A stretch of DNA of 64,000 nt, from the NCBI GenBank assembly GCA_011037195.1, contig JAAEAF010006382.1, forward strand, positions 1-64,000, given 5' to 3'. Shown piece after piece: positions 20,258 through 30,472 of the stretch (positions are counted from its first letter, which is position 1; every line of letters starts with the position of its first letter). Source of the DNA: Triatoma infestans. Taxonomy: Eukaryota > Arthropoda > Insecta > Hemiptera > Reduviidae. A program made the translations under genes and the position numbers. Below the pieces are notes generated by a model, which saw only the letters and a list, made by a program, of their open reading frames with translations, was not told the DNA's origin and ran no database searches.

Positions 20258-20617
20258 CAACGTTCTGATTTAATTTACAAAATTGACTGTAAACAATGCC
20301 CAGCCACATACATTGGACAGACTTCACAGTATTTAAAAAAAAGACTATACCAACACGAATACGATTGCAAAGTTAAAAAATACAATGACACGACTACCGC
20401 CCTCACAAGACATCATATTGAACTTAACCACAACTTTGACTATGACAACCCTACAATTCTTGCGACCAACACTAACAAGAAAAAAATAAACATTTTAGAA
20501 ATGATAAACATTAAAAAACACACAACTTCAATCAATTATAGGACGGACACAAACAACTTGTCAATCATCTACAACAGTATCCTAAACCCCCGTCCTGGAA
20601 ATTCCCATCCATCATAA
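20258..20617 (+). pseudogene. Penelope-like element, GIY-YIG endonuclease tail
   Basis: An open frame from CAA 20258 to TAA 20615-20617 (119 codons, no internal stop) encodes the GIY-YIG endonuclease that ends PLE polyproteins. Residues about 6-22 read IYKIDCKQCPATYIGQT: the I-Y-K-I strand, the C-x-x-C pair typical of PLEs, and Y-I-G. Next come KKRLYQHEYD with the conserved Arg, a Thr/Ala-Leu-x-x-H-H-x-x-x-x-N-H block, and ILEMINIKKH with the family's Glu. The endonuclease nicks target DNA for reverse transcription. No Met starts it because the copy is 5'-truncated: the reverse transcriptase that should precede it is missing and repeat sequence lies upstream. The 3'UTR carries a hammerhead-like motif 345 nt downstream. 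Confidence 0.8.
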
Positions 20618-20957
20618 GACTTGGTTTTTCCTTTCCATCCCCCACTCCCGAATACTACCTTCTAATAACCTCTTCATCTACCACATACCTTCATTTCTGA
20701 TGATGTAGCTCATATAGTTAGTAACTCTCTCTGTTTATTACATAATTTGAGTTTAGTTTGTTTTATGGAAAATATATCCAACACCGATTAACATTTTTTT
20801 TATCTTTGTAAGTAGTTTTAAAAATTTTGTTGTTTGTTTTGTTTTGTATTTGTCTTCTATTTAATAATTGTCCCAAACTATATCTTTATTATTATTATCT
20901 ATATTTAGATTATGGTGATTACTATTATTATTTTCTTTTTTGTTTGATTGTTGTACA

Positions 20958-20997
20958 GATCCCTGAAGAAGACAATAAATTTGTCGAAACGTTGGAA
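20958..20997 (+). ncRNA. Hammerhead-like motif in PLE 3' region
   Basis: Core CTGAAGA (20963-20969), one A, helix II GACAA/TTGTC with a short loop, then GAAAC and GTT. Helix III would be the minimal ACGU and the cleavage triplet GUU. Helix I is three pairs (TCC/GGA). The position downstream of a PLE ORF is where these ribozymes are known to lie. Confidence 0.55.
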
Positions 20998-21239
20998 AAG
21001 ATTTAAAAAAAGTGTACATTTTATTGACCGCTCCTCGAGATCTCCTTTAGCTATTATGAAATAATTAACTGTCAATGGCAGACTTTCACAACTAACTTTG
21101 TAACAGATTAGTTCAGTAACTTGTTTTATGATATAAATAAGAGAGAGAAAATTCAATACTATATTCTGAACTAATAACATATAAAAGAGCATATTAAAAA
21201 CAAATTTTACATTAAACGACTAGAAAAAAAATACGTAAA

Positions 21240-21954
21240 TAAAAATCCCAGAATAATGTCAATCAGTAAAATGGTATCTATAGGCCAATAATTGTTATCT
21301 TTTATCTGCAGCGCAGACCAAGTGTTAAAGATAAATTTATTAGATTATCTCACTTCATAAAAAAAAAAACAAACTAATGTTTTAATTATTTTTATTGATG
21401 TTATATCTGTATAAACATCAATAATTCCTTATATTCAATTTAAATAAATAATTAAACTTCATATAATATAAAACAAATATATAACAAAAAATATTAAGTT
21501 TTCCTGATAGATGTCTTAAAATGAAAGTTATAGGGTTACATCTGTATGCAATTAACATCCCAAGATTAAAGAAAATAGTTTTAGCTTGTTTCCAAGAAAA
21601 TTTCATAAAATTGCTGAAGAACTATTCTTTAAAGTCCTGCGATTTCCTTTAAATTTGAAATGCTTAGCAATATTTTTAAAGTGCTATGTTTCCATATTTT
21701 AAAGCTTTAATATATATTATACTGAGCAATTTTTTTTGTAAAAATGACTATGAAAACAAAAATCAATAATGGCTTTTGACCGAAACGTTCGTCACGTTTT
21801 GACACGAACGTTTCGGTCAAATACAATTAACTATGACTTTACTGAATGTTTTTTTTTTCTCTTAAGTTTATCGCGATTTCATCCAAAACAGCTCCATCGC
21901 TTTTCTATAAATTTCTTATCCTATAATATACACGTAAATGTTTATAATTTTTAA
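21240..21954. repeat. Mixed-orientation high-copy repeat pieces and a 17-bp palindrome
   Basis: Diverged fragments of the abundant repeat. At 21776-21820 a perfect 17-bp stem (TTGACCGAAACGTTCGT and its complement, 11-nt loop) marks where two pieces meet head to head. Confidence 0.6.
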
Positions 21955-22925
21955 TTTCTCTTACTCCTTAGTCAAATTTTCGTTATCGAGTTTTCACCGG
22001 AAATATCCGTTTTGAGGTCCCCTGAGTCCAAAAAAGTGGTTTTTAGCGAATGATGTGTGTTTGTGTATGTATGTGAACAGCATAGCTCAAAAACGAAAAA
22101 CCGCAGAAAGTTGAAATTTGATATTCCGTTTAGGTATCACCATGGCATCTGGCTGTGGGTCATCCGTCAAAATTCCTCAACCGGAAGTACCACTTTACTT
22201 GCTAGTTTTTTTTACTTTTTTACGTTTTTCTCAAAAATAGCTCCGACGATTTTCTTCAAACTTTATATATCAACTACACCAACAAAAAGCTACAACTTTT
22301 ATTTGAAATGTTTCTCTTGGAAAATTCATTTAAGGGCAGTTATGGAGGAGGGATGGAGTTAGGTTTTCATCTAAAGTGCTATTTCAGTTTATTAAACAAT
22401 TTTATCATCCAAAATAATGTTAATTAGAATTGAATATGTTGTTGAAATTCCGAGTTTAAAAAAAAATAGGATAACCAGAAGTGCGTTTACTTTACCACTT
22501 TACTAAATGATTTTTTCCACTTTTTCGCGATTTTCTCAAAAATTACTGCGACGATTTTCTTGAAACATCCTATATAAACTAAACATACAAAGATCTACTA
22601 CTTTCATTTGAAACATTTCTCTGGGAAAATTCATTTAAGGGCACTTGGAGGAGGGGTGGAGTTACATTTTTTTTGTTTAAAGTGCTATCATAGTTGATTA
22701 TACAATTCTATCATCAAAACAAAATTAATTAGAAATAAATATATGGCCAAAATTCCGAGTTTCAAGAAAATTAGTAAACCGGAAGTGCGCTTTTACTGGA
22801 CAGTTTTTTCAGTTTTATAATGAATTTCATTAAATTTGGTACACAAACTATAAAATTTATCAATTATAATTTTGAGAACTGGTGTAAGAGAAAGTTGTGT
22901 GAGTGTTTCACACCAGATTTTTATT
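21955..22925 (+). repeat. High-copy noncoding repeat, best-preserved copy
   Basis: Starts TTTCTCTTACTCC and ends GTGTAAGAGAAAGTTG, so its ends are inverted versions of ACTTTCTCTTAC. Ordered landmarks: CACCGGAAATATCCG, GAGGTCCCCTGAGTCC, TTTTTAGCGAATGATG, CATAGCTCAAAAACG, ATTCCGTTTAGGTATCAC, CCTCAACCGGAAG. Two more sub-units follow, each with an A-A-T-T-C-C-G-A-G-T-T-T block (about 22447 and 22747, so a period near 300 bp) and ACCGGAAGTGCGC or a variant, plus TTTCTCAAAAAT and CATTTCTC. It has no ORF of note. Confidence 0.85.
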
Positions 22926-23670
22926 TGATACATTTAATCTGAAAAATTGATTTTTTGGAAGAAACTGAGGGAGCTGTAACGTAAAGCTTACTTCTAACTA
23001 CCAATTTAGTAAAATTTATTATTGCTAAATTCCAAATTTAATGAAAGTCGATTACCCAGAGGAGCGACTTTACACAATTGGTTTTTGAGGTTTTTTTTGA
23101 CATTTTCTTGAAAATAACTACAACGAAATTCTTTAAACAGCAGCACAGATATAACGTTATATTATATAACATTTTTCTGGAGAAATTACATACTAGGGTT
23201 TATTTTGGGGTACCTGTCAGTTAGGTTTAACTTTGTATTGCCGATACAATCTTTGCTTGTAAGAGTGGGCGCTGTCATACAATAAGTCACAGATAAATAA
23301 GTTATAATATTCACCATCTTTTTACTATCCCATTGTTCCAGCAACAGAAAATATTGCGATCATGCCACATTATTGAAATTGAGTGCTCACCGGAAATACA
23401 CATTTTTTGGATGGGGTCCTCTGAATACTTAAAAATTGATTTTTAGCGAATGATCTGTGTGTGTTAACAAAATATATCAAAAACGAAAAGTGGCAGGAAG
23501 AATCTCAAACTTAACACGATTTTGATGTCAGCAAACTTGAAGATTTTGATCAAAATCCGTCAACCGGAAGTGCGACTTTATTAAATCACTTTTTCGTGAT
23601 TTGCTCCAAAACGGCTTCAACAATCTTGTTTAAACTTCGTATACTATCTACACACACACACAAATATATA
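22926..23670 (+). repeat. High-copy repeat, further diverged sub-units
   Basis: Continues the family pattern: AATGAAAGTCGATTACCCAG, CACCGGAAATACACATTTT, ATTTTTAGCGAATGATC, CGTCAACCGGAAGTGCGAC. It is interrupted at 23671 by a solo LTR and resumes at 24045. Confidence 0.7.
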
Positions 23671-24044
23671 TAGTAACGCATTCAGTGGTGCCATCTAGGA
23701 ACCTCAAATTCTCTTAGTGGCCGCTAGGAAGCGCTGGCGACTTGCTCTAGTTCATTGTAAAAGAACCGAGGAAGTTCTAGAAGATTCCCCTCCGTATAAA
23801 TAGTGGGACCGCAGAGAGTTGAGAGAGTTTTCTAGTTATAAACGAAGTGTACGTTTGTGGAAAGTGTATAAAGTGAACTTTTATGGTTTAAACTGTGAAG
23901 TAATTATTATTAAGTGTTGTATTTTGTAATTTATTGTGTATAACAATAAATTGGTGTTTTCTTTATTAATGTTTAGAGTATGTTATCTATATGAACCCAC
24001 TTAAAACTAGTTGCAGTAGCTAGTTTAGAGGGAAAAATGTTACT
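23671..24044 (+). mobile_element. Solo LTR, family C, plus orientation
   Basis: About 374 bp, matching 35224-35604 and 63410-63795 in reverse complement. It holds a TATA box (TATAAATAGTGGGACC, near 23796) and AATAAA (near 23946). It is inserted in a TA-rich piece of the abundant repeat (ATATATA before, ATATATAT after), which hides the exact target duplication. No internal region or second LTR is adjacent. Confidence 0.8.
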
Positions 24045-24313
24045 ATATATATATACTTTCACTTTTATTTGAAAATTTCCCCGGGAAAATTGATTTTTTG
24101 GGATTCCAGGGAAACAGTATCGTAATGCTTTCCTTTAAAGTACCAATTCAGTATAATATTTTAGGTAAGACATATTTTCTGGTCAAACTTTCTGGTCCTT
24201 TTTAAGGTCTCTATTAACTGTGTCTACATCCGCGTTTAGTGTGATATAGTTCATCAGATCTTCATGGATCTTATAAAATCTGTTATGCTGGCTGAATAGC
24301 GAAAGCTTATGCC

Positions 24314-24346
<33 letters not shown>

Positions 24347-25230
24347 CATGGATTACTTACATTATTATACCAAATTTCCATGACGCACAGTTGGATGTCC
24401 CTTCCAATTTTCCAATTACAGAAATCTATTATTCATCATTCTGAATCGCACTTTATTATGGGCCTATAACTTATTGGAATATCGCAGACAAAAACATCAG
24501 TCTCTATAATATAAGCATATTTTACACCAATCTGTTGGTGCATAGATATACACAATCCCATACTTGAAGAATAAAATCAAAACTGAAACGGCATAACTAG
24601 TTCATATAAATGGCCAACAGGCGGCATCACAAAAGTGAACAGTTAAACAAAATACAAATAGAAAAATGGTGGATATTATTATCCAACAATATTGAATTCA
24701 AATTAATGTTATATGGATGATATAGAATCATAGAGTAAATTAAAACAGCACTTTGGAGAAAATCATAACCGCGGCTCACTTCCACAAACCCCCTTAAATG
24801 AATTTTCCCGATGAAATGTCTGAAATGTAGCTCTCTGTATGTGTAGTTGATATGCTGAGTACAAAGAAAAATCGTTGGAGCTGTTTTCGTGAAAATCGCA
24901 AAACATTGAAGAAAAAAAGTTCAGTAAAGTGTGTTACTTCCGGTTGACCGATTTTGATCAAAACTATCATTGTCAGGTCCCATGATGGAACTTAAACTAA
25001 ATATGAAGTTTGAACTTTCTGCGACTCTCTTTTTGTTATGCTAAACTATACACACACACACACACACACACACAGACACACACACATATAGACCAATTAC
25101 TAAAAACACTTTTTCTGATTCAGAGGACCACAAAACTTATATTTCCCGTAAAAACTGGACATAATTAAAGCCAGATTTGATACGATTGCAATATTTTCTC
25201 TTACTAGGAGTAAGTGAAAGTAAAAAGAAG
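24045..25230. repeat. High-copy repeat in both orientations with A-run and CA microsatellite
   Basis: 24045-24170 resumes the plus-oriented copy interrupted by the LTR. 24315-24342 is an A-run. 24720-25230 is a clear minus-oriented copy (GTTACTTCCGGTTGACCG, CCCATGATGGAACTTAAAC, GAGGACCACAAAAC, TCTTACTAGGAGTAAGTG) with a (CA)n run near 25047-25085. No gene is visible. Confidence 0.7.
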
Positions 25231-25665
25231 CTAATAAAACAAGGCAGCTGATAAAATCAATTAATAAATCATCACCAGGCAGTCTAATTAAAATTTTACA
25301 GCATAATAACATTTTAAATATTATAACGTTTATGAATTTTGTTTTACACGCTACAGTTATGATGGAGTAGGAGGAGAGGGATTTATTATTATATTTTATT
25401 TACCAATAGAGAATTTTATTAAAAAACTTATAATAACTGAATAAAACTTTTATTACAAGAAGATAACCTATTGTAGTTTATTTTATATAATATAAAACTG
25501 AGGTATTACCTTGTGTTTTACCCACTTACATACACCGCCGACCTGAAAGCAATGTTGTACGTTACTCATGTGTATCTTTATTGATTTAATTATCTAACCA
25601 CAATATTTATTGGTCTTATATATTTACATATTATAATTTTTACTTTCTCTTCTAATGTAATCTAA
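25231..25665. other. AT-rich, no gene recognised
   Basis: Only short frames. It contains no repeat family that I recognise. Confidence 0.3.
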
Positions 25666-25669
25666 TCTA

Positions 25670-26370
25670 GAAACTCGCGGCCTCCAAATGGAGGTTCAGC
25701 AGGTAGACCTCAACTGGACCCATTGTGCCCCCTGTAAAACGCCTCACATCAGCCCTGTATCATTAAAAAAACGCCAGGGCTGAATTTCTGATCCCGCATT
25801 CGGCTCCAAATTGTGGACGCCAAATTTCAGGAATCGTCGGCGAGCATAGTGTGCGCACTCTCCAAGAAGGTGAAATGGTGTCTCATAAGGATGAGTATTC
25901 AAAAGGTTGTGCGCATTTCCTGCAAAGTGGGTTCGCAGACAGACCCGTATTATACAAATGTTTCCGTAAAAGACAATGCCCTGTAACTAGGGGCAGTAAT
26001 CCTCTTTAGCTCCACTTTCTTTCTGTCGAGGAGATAATTTGTGCGAGTCTTTGAGGGCTCCGCCCCGCAATATTTTTTCCAATATAATGTGTGTTTGTGT
26101 GTTAGCCATTTTTCAATGGCCCCGTAAGCAGTTCTGTACGAAATGCCGCAGAAAGGCTCCGGACCAATGGGCGTTCGTGAGGCGCCCTCCTTCGCCAGTC
26201 TGTCGGCTTCTTCGTTACCTTGAATGCGTTTATGTTTCGGCACCCAACCCAGCCAAAGGCTATTAGGGTTTGCTAGGGATTCTAACTGTTCGCGGCATTC
26301 TTCCTCGACATTCCTCGCCTCTAAAGCCTTTAGTGCGGCGTGCTTATCAGAGAAGATCATCTTCTACTAT
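25670..26370 (-). pseudogene. LINE (I/R1-like) RNase H domain and 3' tail
   Basis: The minus strand from 26360 to 25988 encodes an RNase H domain of the type at the end of ORF2 in I-like LINEs. It begins MIFSDKHAALKALEA (second catalytic Asp in FSDKHAAL), then WVPKHKRIQGNEEADRLAKE (the G-N-E-x-A-D block), LAKEGA and an ISYRTAYGAIEKWL linker. Near 25980 the frame breaks. Further on, LLGECAHYARRRFLKFG (about 25870) matches the post-RNase H zinc-like tail. The N-terminal part of RNase H and all of the reverse transcriptase are missing. A second fragment of the same 3' end lies at 54762-54840. The first catalytic Asp would be upstream of the preserved part. Confidence 0.75.
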
Positions 26371-26760
26371 CTCTTACTGTAGTTATAAGAGAAAGTATTG
26401 CCGTCGTGTCTAAATTTTCCAAATTGATTTTCATCAAAACTAAATGTTTTGGTTTATAGGACTAAATGGACTTTATAGGATTTTGGAGAGTGTCTGTCAG
26501 TTAGATTAAAATTTAAACTGCATAAGCTTTGTTGGTTTTTGACCAGGGAACCCAAAAAAAGTCCGCTCAGGTATATTTATATTAATAATCGCTACCATCT
26601 TTTCTATGGCCAGTTCAACTAAACATTTTAATCGTTACAATTTTGAAAAAAATTTGGTTAATTAAATTGTATTAATTGGGGCAAGAGAATGTCATGTGAG
26701 TTCATACCAGTTCATACGTTTTTTTTAATAAATTTAATTTTTCTAAAAATTGTTAAAAAC
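26371..26760 (+). repeat. High-copy repeat fragment
   Basis: TATAAGAGAAAGTATTGCCGTC, TTTTCATCAAAACTAAATG and a terminal GGGCAAGAGAATGTCATGTG echo both ends of the family, with the middle largely lost. Confidence 0.5.
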
Positions 26761-27843
26761 GTTCATTTAAAACCAAATCTGCTAAATATTTATCAGTGTG
26801 GGCATTCAGTTTACATCTTGCTATTTTTATGTTGCTTCTATTGACCATTTTGTGTTAAGATATATAATTATATATAAGCCGTCGAAAATTTATTATCAAT
26901 TTTTTAAACAACAACGAACACAGGTTTATAAACAAAATGTAGATAATAAATGTACTACTCCCAAAGAGCTATATAATTATTATAATATATAAACTTTACA
27001 CAATATAATATATTGTAATATATTTTGACATCAAATTACTATTATTTATTTCTGAAAATGGCCTTCTAACCCACAATGTCTAATAAAACATTCATTGAGT
27101 TTCTTTTCAAATTATTTTGACATATTATAAAGTTAAAAAAGGTAAAAATTATTCCTTGATTTTGTGAACAGACTGTCTATGAGTATGACTGTACAATTTA
27201 GTGGGCGAATATCTCCAGGGGATTATAACACAAAGGAATGTGAAACGTTTTTAGATTTATAAATAAATTAGAATTATACGCCCTTTAATTTAGGTTTAAA
27301 TGAGTATTTAATGGGGTGTATATATATAAAAAAAAAAGACCATTTTTCTAACTAAAGAATTTCTTTGGGCTTTTAAAACCCATCAACACATCTCTGATGT
27401 TTACAGATGTAGTGGAAGAACGAAATGAAAAATAATAGTTTTTAAAAATAATTTAGAATATTTTATAATGTGAATTTAACTTCAAAAAGAGTGTATTTTA
27501 GTGTCAGGTACTGTAAATTGGGATCATGGCAAATAGAAAAACAAAGGCACAAAATCCCGTTAGGGTAAATCTTTTGTACAAGAAAATTCCCCCGCTAGAG
27601 AGATAGAGCAATTCCAAAGAATAGAGAGAGCCATCAGCTTTCAAATAGTTCAGTTCAAAAAAGATAGTCAGACTGCAGCCTTCAAACAAGATTAATTGCT
27701 GTATGTTGCACTCAAAGTTGCTGAAAATTGATTAATTTGTATTCTCATTTATTTCTATTAATTATAGATTTTTTGAGATTTTTTTAAAAATTAAGTAACA
27801 TTTAAAAAATTCAAATACTATTAAAATGCGCCTACTGTAACAT
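26761..27843. other. AT-rich, no gene recognised
   Basis: No domain, RNA gene or repeat family is visible. Short frames are low-complexity. Confidence 0.3.
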
Positions 27844-28480
27844 AGTGCCCTTCGGTGGGGCTTGTTGTTAGATGCGGAGGGTAAGGTGTTACGATGTATA
27901 AAATACATGTTTGGGTGTTTATTTTAAGGAAATAAAACTGAAATATGTTCAATAAACAAATTATCAGATCTTTATTTTAATAATAATAGTAGCTTGATTA
28001 TGATCTAAACATGGATTATTACAAACTAATGCTTGCATATTCATTCTCTTTCTATTCACTGTCACTACCCGTCTCTAAGTCCAAGTTACAATTGTGGCAA
28101 ATATATCTAGGGTCATTTTTAACACATTTTGCTCGGGCCCATCTTTTGCACTGCATGCATTCAATCCAATTTTCTCCATCTTATGACTGCGACCATGGTT
28201 TTTAGACATTTCAGGCATAGGCAGTCCTCATCTTCTTCGCCGAAACTTGATGATGGCAAATTATTATTCTTGCCGTCTTTGGTTTTGATTCTTATTCGCA
28301 TCTTTGGAGGCACAGATTTTCTTTTTGTTGCCAACTTTCTCGTTTTTCTTGTTTTTGGCTTCATTTCTTTTAAGATCTGCTGTGATTTGATTTAAGATAT
28401 GCAGTGGGGCAAGTGGCTGCACTGTAACAACACGCTCCAACCGAGTGTAACAACTAACCCCACTGTCACTATTTCACTAA
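27844..28480 (-). mobile_element. pogo/jerky-type DNA transposon remnant
   Basis: Two inward-facing ends look related: plus strand from 27851, ATAGTGCCC...GGTGGGGCTTGTTGTTA, and minus strand from about 28480, ATAGTGACAGTGGGGTTAGTTGTTA. A third similar block, GCAGTGGGGCAAGTGG, lies at 28398. The roughly 630-bp interior keeps only the transposase C-terminus, so this would be an internally deleted copy. Confidence 0.45.
28060..28364 (-). pseudogene. Transposase C-terminus with PHD-like zinc finger
   Basis: Minus-strand frames give a Lys/Arg-rich linker (KRKSVPPKMRIRIKTKDGKN), then CLCLKCLK, and in the next frame ENWIECMQCKRWARAKCV and YICHNCNLDLETGSDSE. The spacing C-x2-C ... W-I-x-C-x-x-C-x-x-W-x-H-like ... 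C ... C-x2-C is that of the PHD-like finger found at the end of many insect pogo/jerky-type transposases. One frameshift near 28190 separates the two halves, and one His/Cys position is Ala. The DDE domain is gone. A stop follows a Ser/Asp-rich end. It could instead be a fragment of a host PHD gene, but the flanking inverted motifs favour a transposon. Confidence 0.5.
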
Positions 28481-30109
28481 TTAATCCGTAAACACATAGG
28501 TCAAAGAATACTAGCGCAACCATATTGGATTGAAATTATTGTTAAGGATGTATGGAATTAACAGCATAAGTATGAAAGCCTTATCTTTAGTAGTTTTCAG
28601 ATCACAGCTTTCGGTTTCAATAATAAAATGTAGCTTTCACTATGATATTTCGAGGAAAGTCACACCCCATCTTCCCCTACTTTCCAATACAAAAAATAAT
28701 AATATAAAATATAATATGCTTGAAATAGTTACGTTTATAATGAAACAAGCAAAATGTTGGTTAGCTGGGGCTTAAGAAAAAACTTTTTAACATTAAAAGT
28801 TTATTCTATCGACAATTCGGGACAACTTTGGTGTCCTTCCTCGGGAACAACATGAAAAAAAGGAGAAAAGTATGTAACAATGAAAATTACTAGTAAGTAG
28901 TGAGAAACAACAGAGAGTCAATATCAGAATACCAAGGGTGGCATTATAGAGTAGAAAAATGAACGAAATATTACCACACAATAATGTAAAAGAAGAATAA
29001 TGTAAACATAAAAAAAGGAGTAACATATCAAAATTGGAAATGGTACACTAAAAGATTAAAATAAACATTAAAAAGTGAAATTTAAAGAGAGACAATATCT
29101 GTCGAAGAGAGATAGAGAGTTCAATCTTGGTGGAAAGCAAATGATGGAGTATGCTTACACAGAAACATTGAGAGACAGAAAAGAGAAAATTTAAAAAGTT
29201 GGGAAATATGAGGAGAGGTAGAAGAGAAAAACAAATGAATAAGTAATTACAAAACAAATAAATGAATAAAAATAAAATGAAAAATTGTGTGAGAAGTATG
29301 AAAAAGTCAGTGAAAGTCTAATTTATTGGGTGGGGGTAGGGGGAGCCTTTTTTTTAGGGAAGCGAAGAATGTTGCTGTATGAGGAAGTGATGACGTCCTG
29401 AAGTGGATTCAGATAGAAACCGTTTCAGGTGGTTAGAAACTTTTTTTTTTTTAATGGAAATCGGACATTTTCAGCAGTTACAAATAAAGTCCTATGGAGT
29501 TTTTTTTAATTATCTATTTATAAATTAGAGAGAGAGAGAGAGAGATGTCTAATTTTATTTATGCTATCCGGAGGAGTTGGCACATTGCAATTTGTAATAA
29601 TTTTACGTAGTCCGTGTGAGAGAGAGGATATGTGTGAGGTAGGATAGGGGGTGTACAGCCAGCTAGTGTATGAAGTAATACACAGTAATTGAAAACTGAG
29701 CTGATAAGCTTCCACCGGACTGAAAATAATGATGTTTACACTCTAGCCTATCTAATAATCTTGGTATATACATACATACCATTTATTTTATTTGTTTGTA
29801 TGAACTCAGCACATGCATGCATGCAATTTCTACACCTAACTATAATTTATTAAAAATATTTCTGAAGTTTCGAGTTTAAATACAAAAAAATTATTCAGGA
29901 ATTCAACAATAATTAAAGAAATCATAACAGAAATTATACATCTTAACGAAACCATAATAAAAGATTAAACGAACCATGTTAAATTCTATAAGAACTGAAA
30001 AAAAATAATTTGGTACACAAACCCTCTCTATTTTCTATACAGAGTTTGAAAAAAATGGAAGTTGGTTACAGTTAAATTTAGAATTACTATTCAAAATCTT
30101 AAAAAAATC
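28481..30109. other. No gene recognised; purine-rich stretch
   Basis: 28800-29300 is strongly purine-rich on the plus strand, so the opposite strand gives long Phe/Leu/Ser frames of no significance. An (AG)n run lies at 29526-29543. 29830-30109 ends with the high-copy repeat motif AATCTGGTGTGAAACACT, into which the next solo LTR inserted. Confidence 0.4.
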
Positions 30110-30123
30110 TGGTGTGAAACACT

Positions 30124-30468
30124 TGTAATAGGATCCAAAGAGAGTAATCCAAAACAGAGGGAAATACAAAATTGGAATCTCACACGCTACTTAGATCAGA
30201 CTAGAGTGGGAAACTGTGAAGACTGTATATATACAGCTGAGCTAGCCCGACAAGGGAGTCTTTAAACAGTTTTACAACAGTTAACAACGAGTCAGCAACC
30301 AATCACTACCCTTCTCTTCACTCTGACTAAATTTCTCGCTACCTAAATTCTATTTAAGTGTAAAAGTCCTGGCAGTTTTGTGTCTCTATTTTATTATATA
30401 ATGTTCAGCATTATTTCCAGTTTATTTCATTTCTTAAAACCAATTCTCTCCTTTTCATAACCATTATA
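30124..30468 (+). mobile_element. Solo LTR of Gypsy family B
   Basis: 345 bp, TGTAATAGGATCC to CCATTATA, flanked by CACT on both sides (30120-30123, 30469-30472). Reading across the insertion restores the repeat motif GAAACACTC...ACTTTCTCTTAC. The downstream half matches the LTR at 16376-16713 (CAATCACTAC, GGCAATCTGTGTCTCT versus GGCAGTTTTGTGTCTCT). TATATATACAG lies near 30228. Confidence 0.8.
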
Positions 30469-30472
30469 CACT

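Noticed and set aside
22057..22362. 101-residue plus frame in the high-copy repeat
   Set aside because: Not preserved in the other copies of the repeat, so it is accidental.
28793..29257. Hydrophobic minus frames resembling membrane proteins
   Set aside because: Also the complement of purine-rich sequence; hydrophobicity follows from T-richness.
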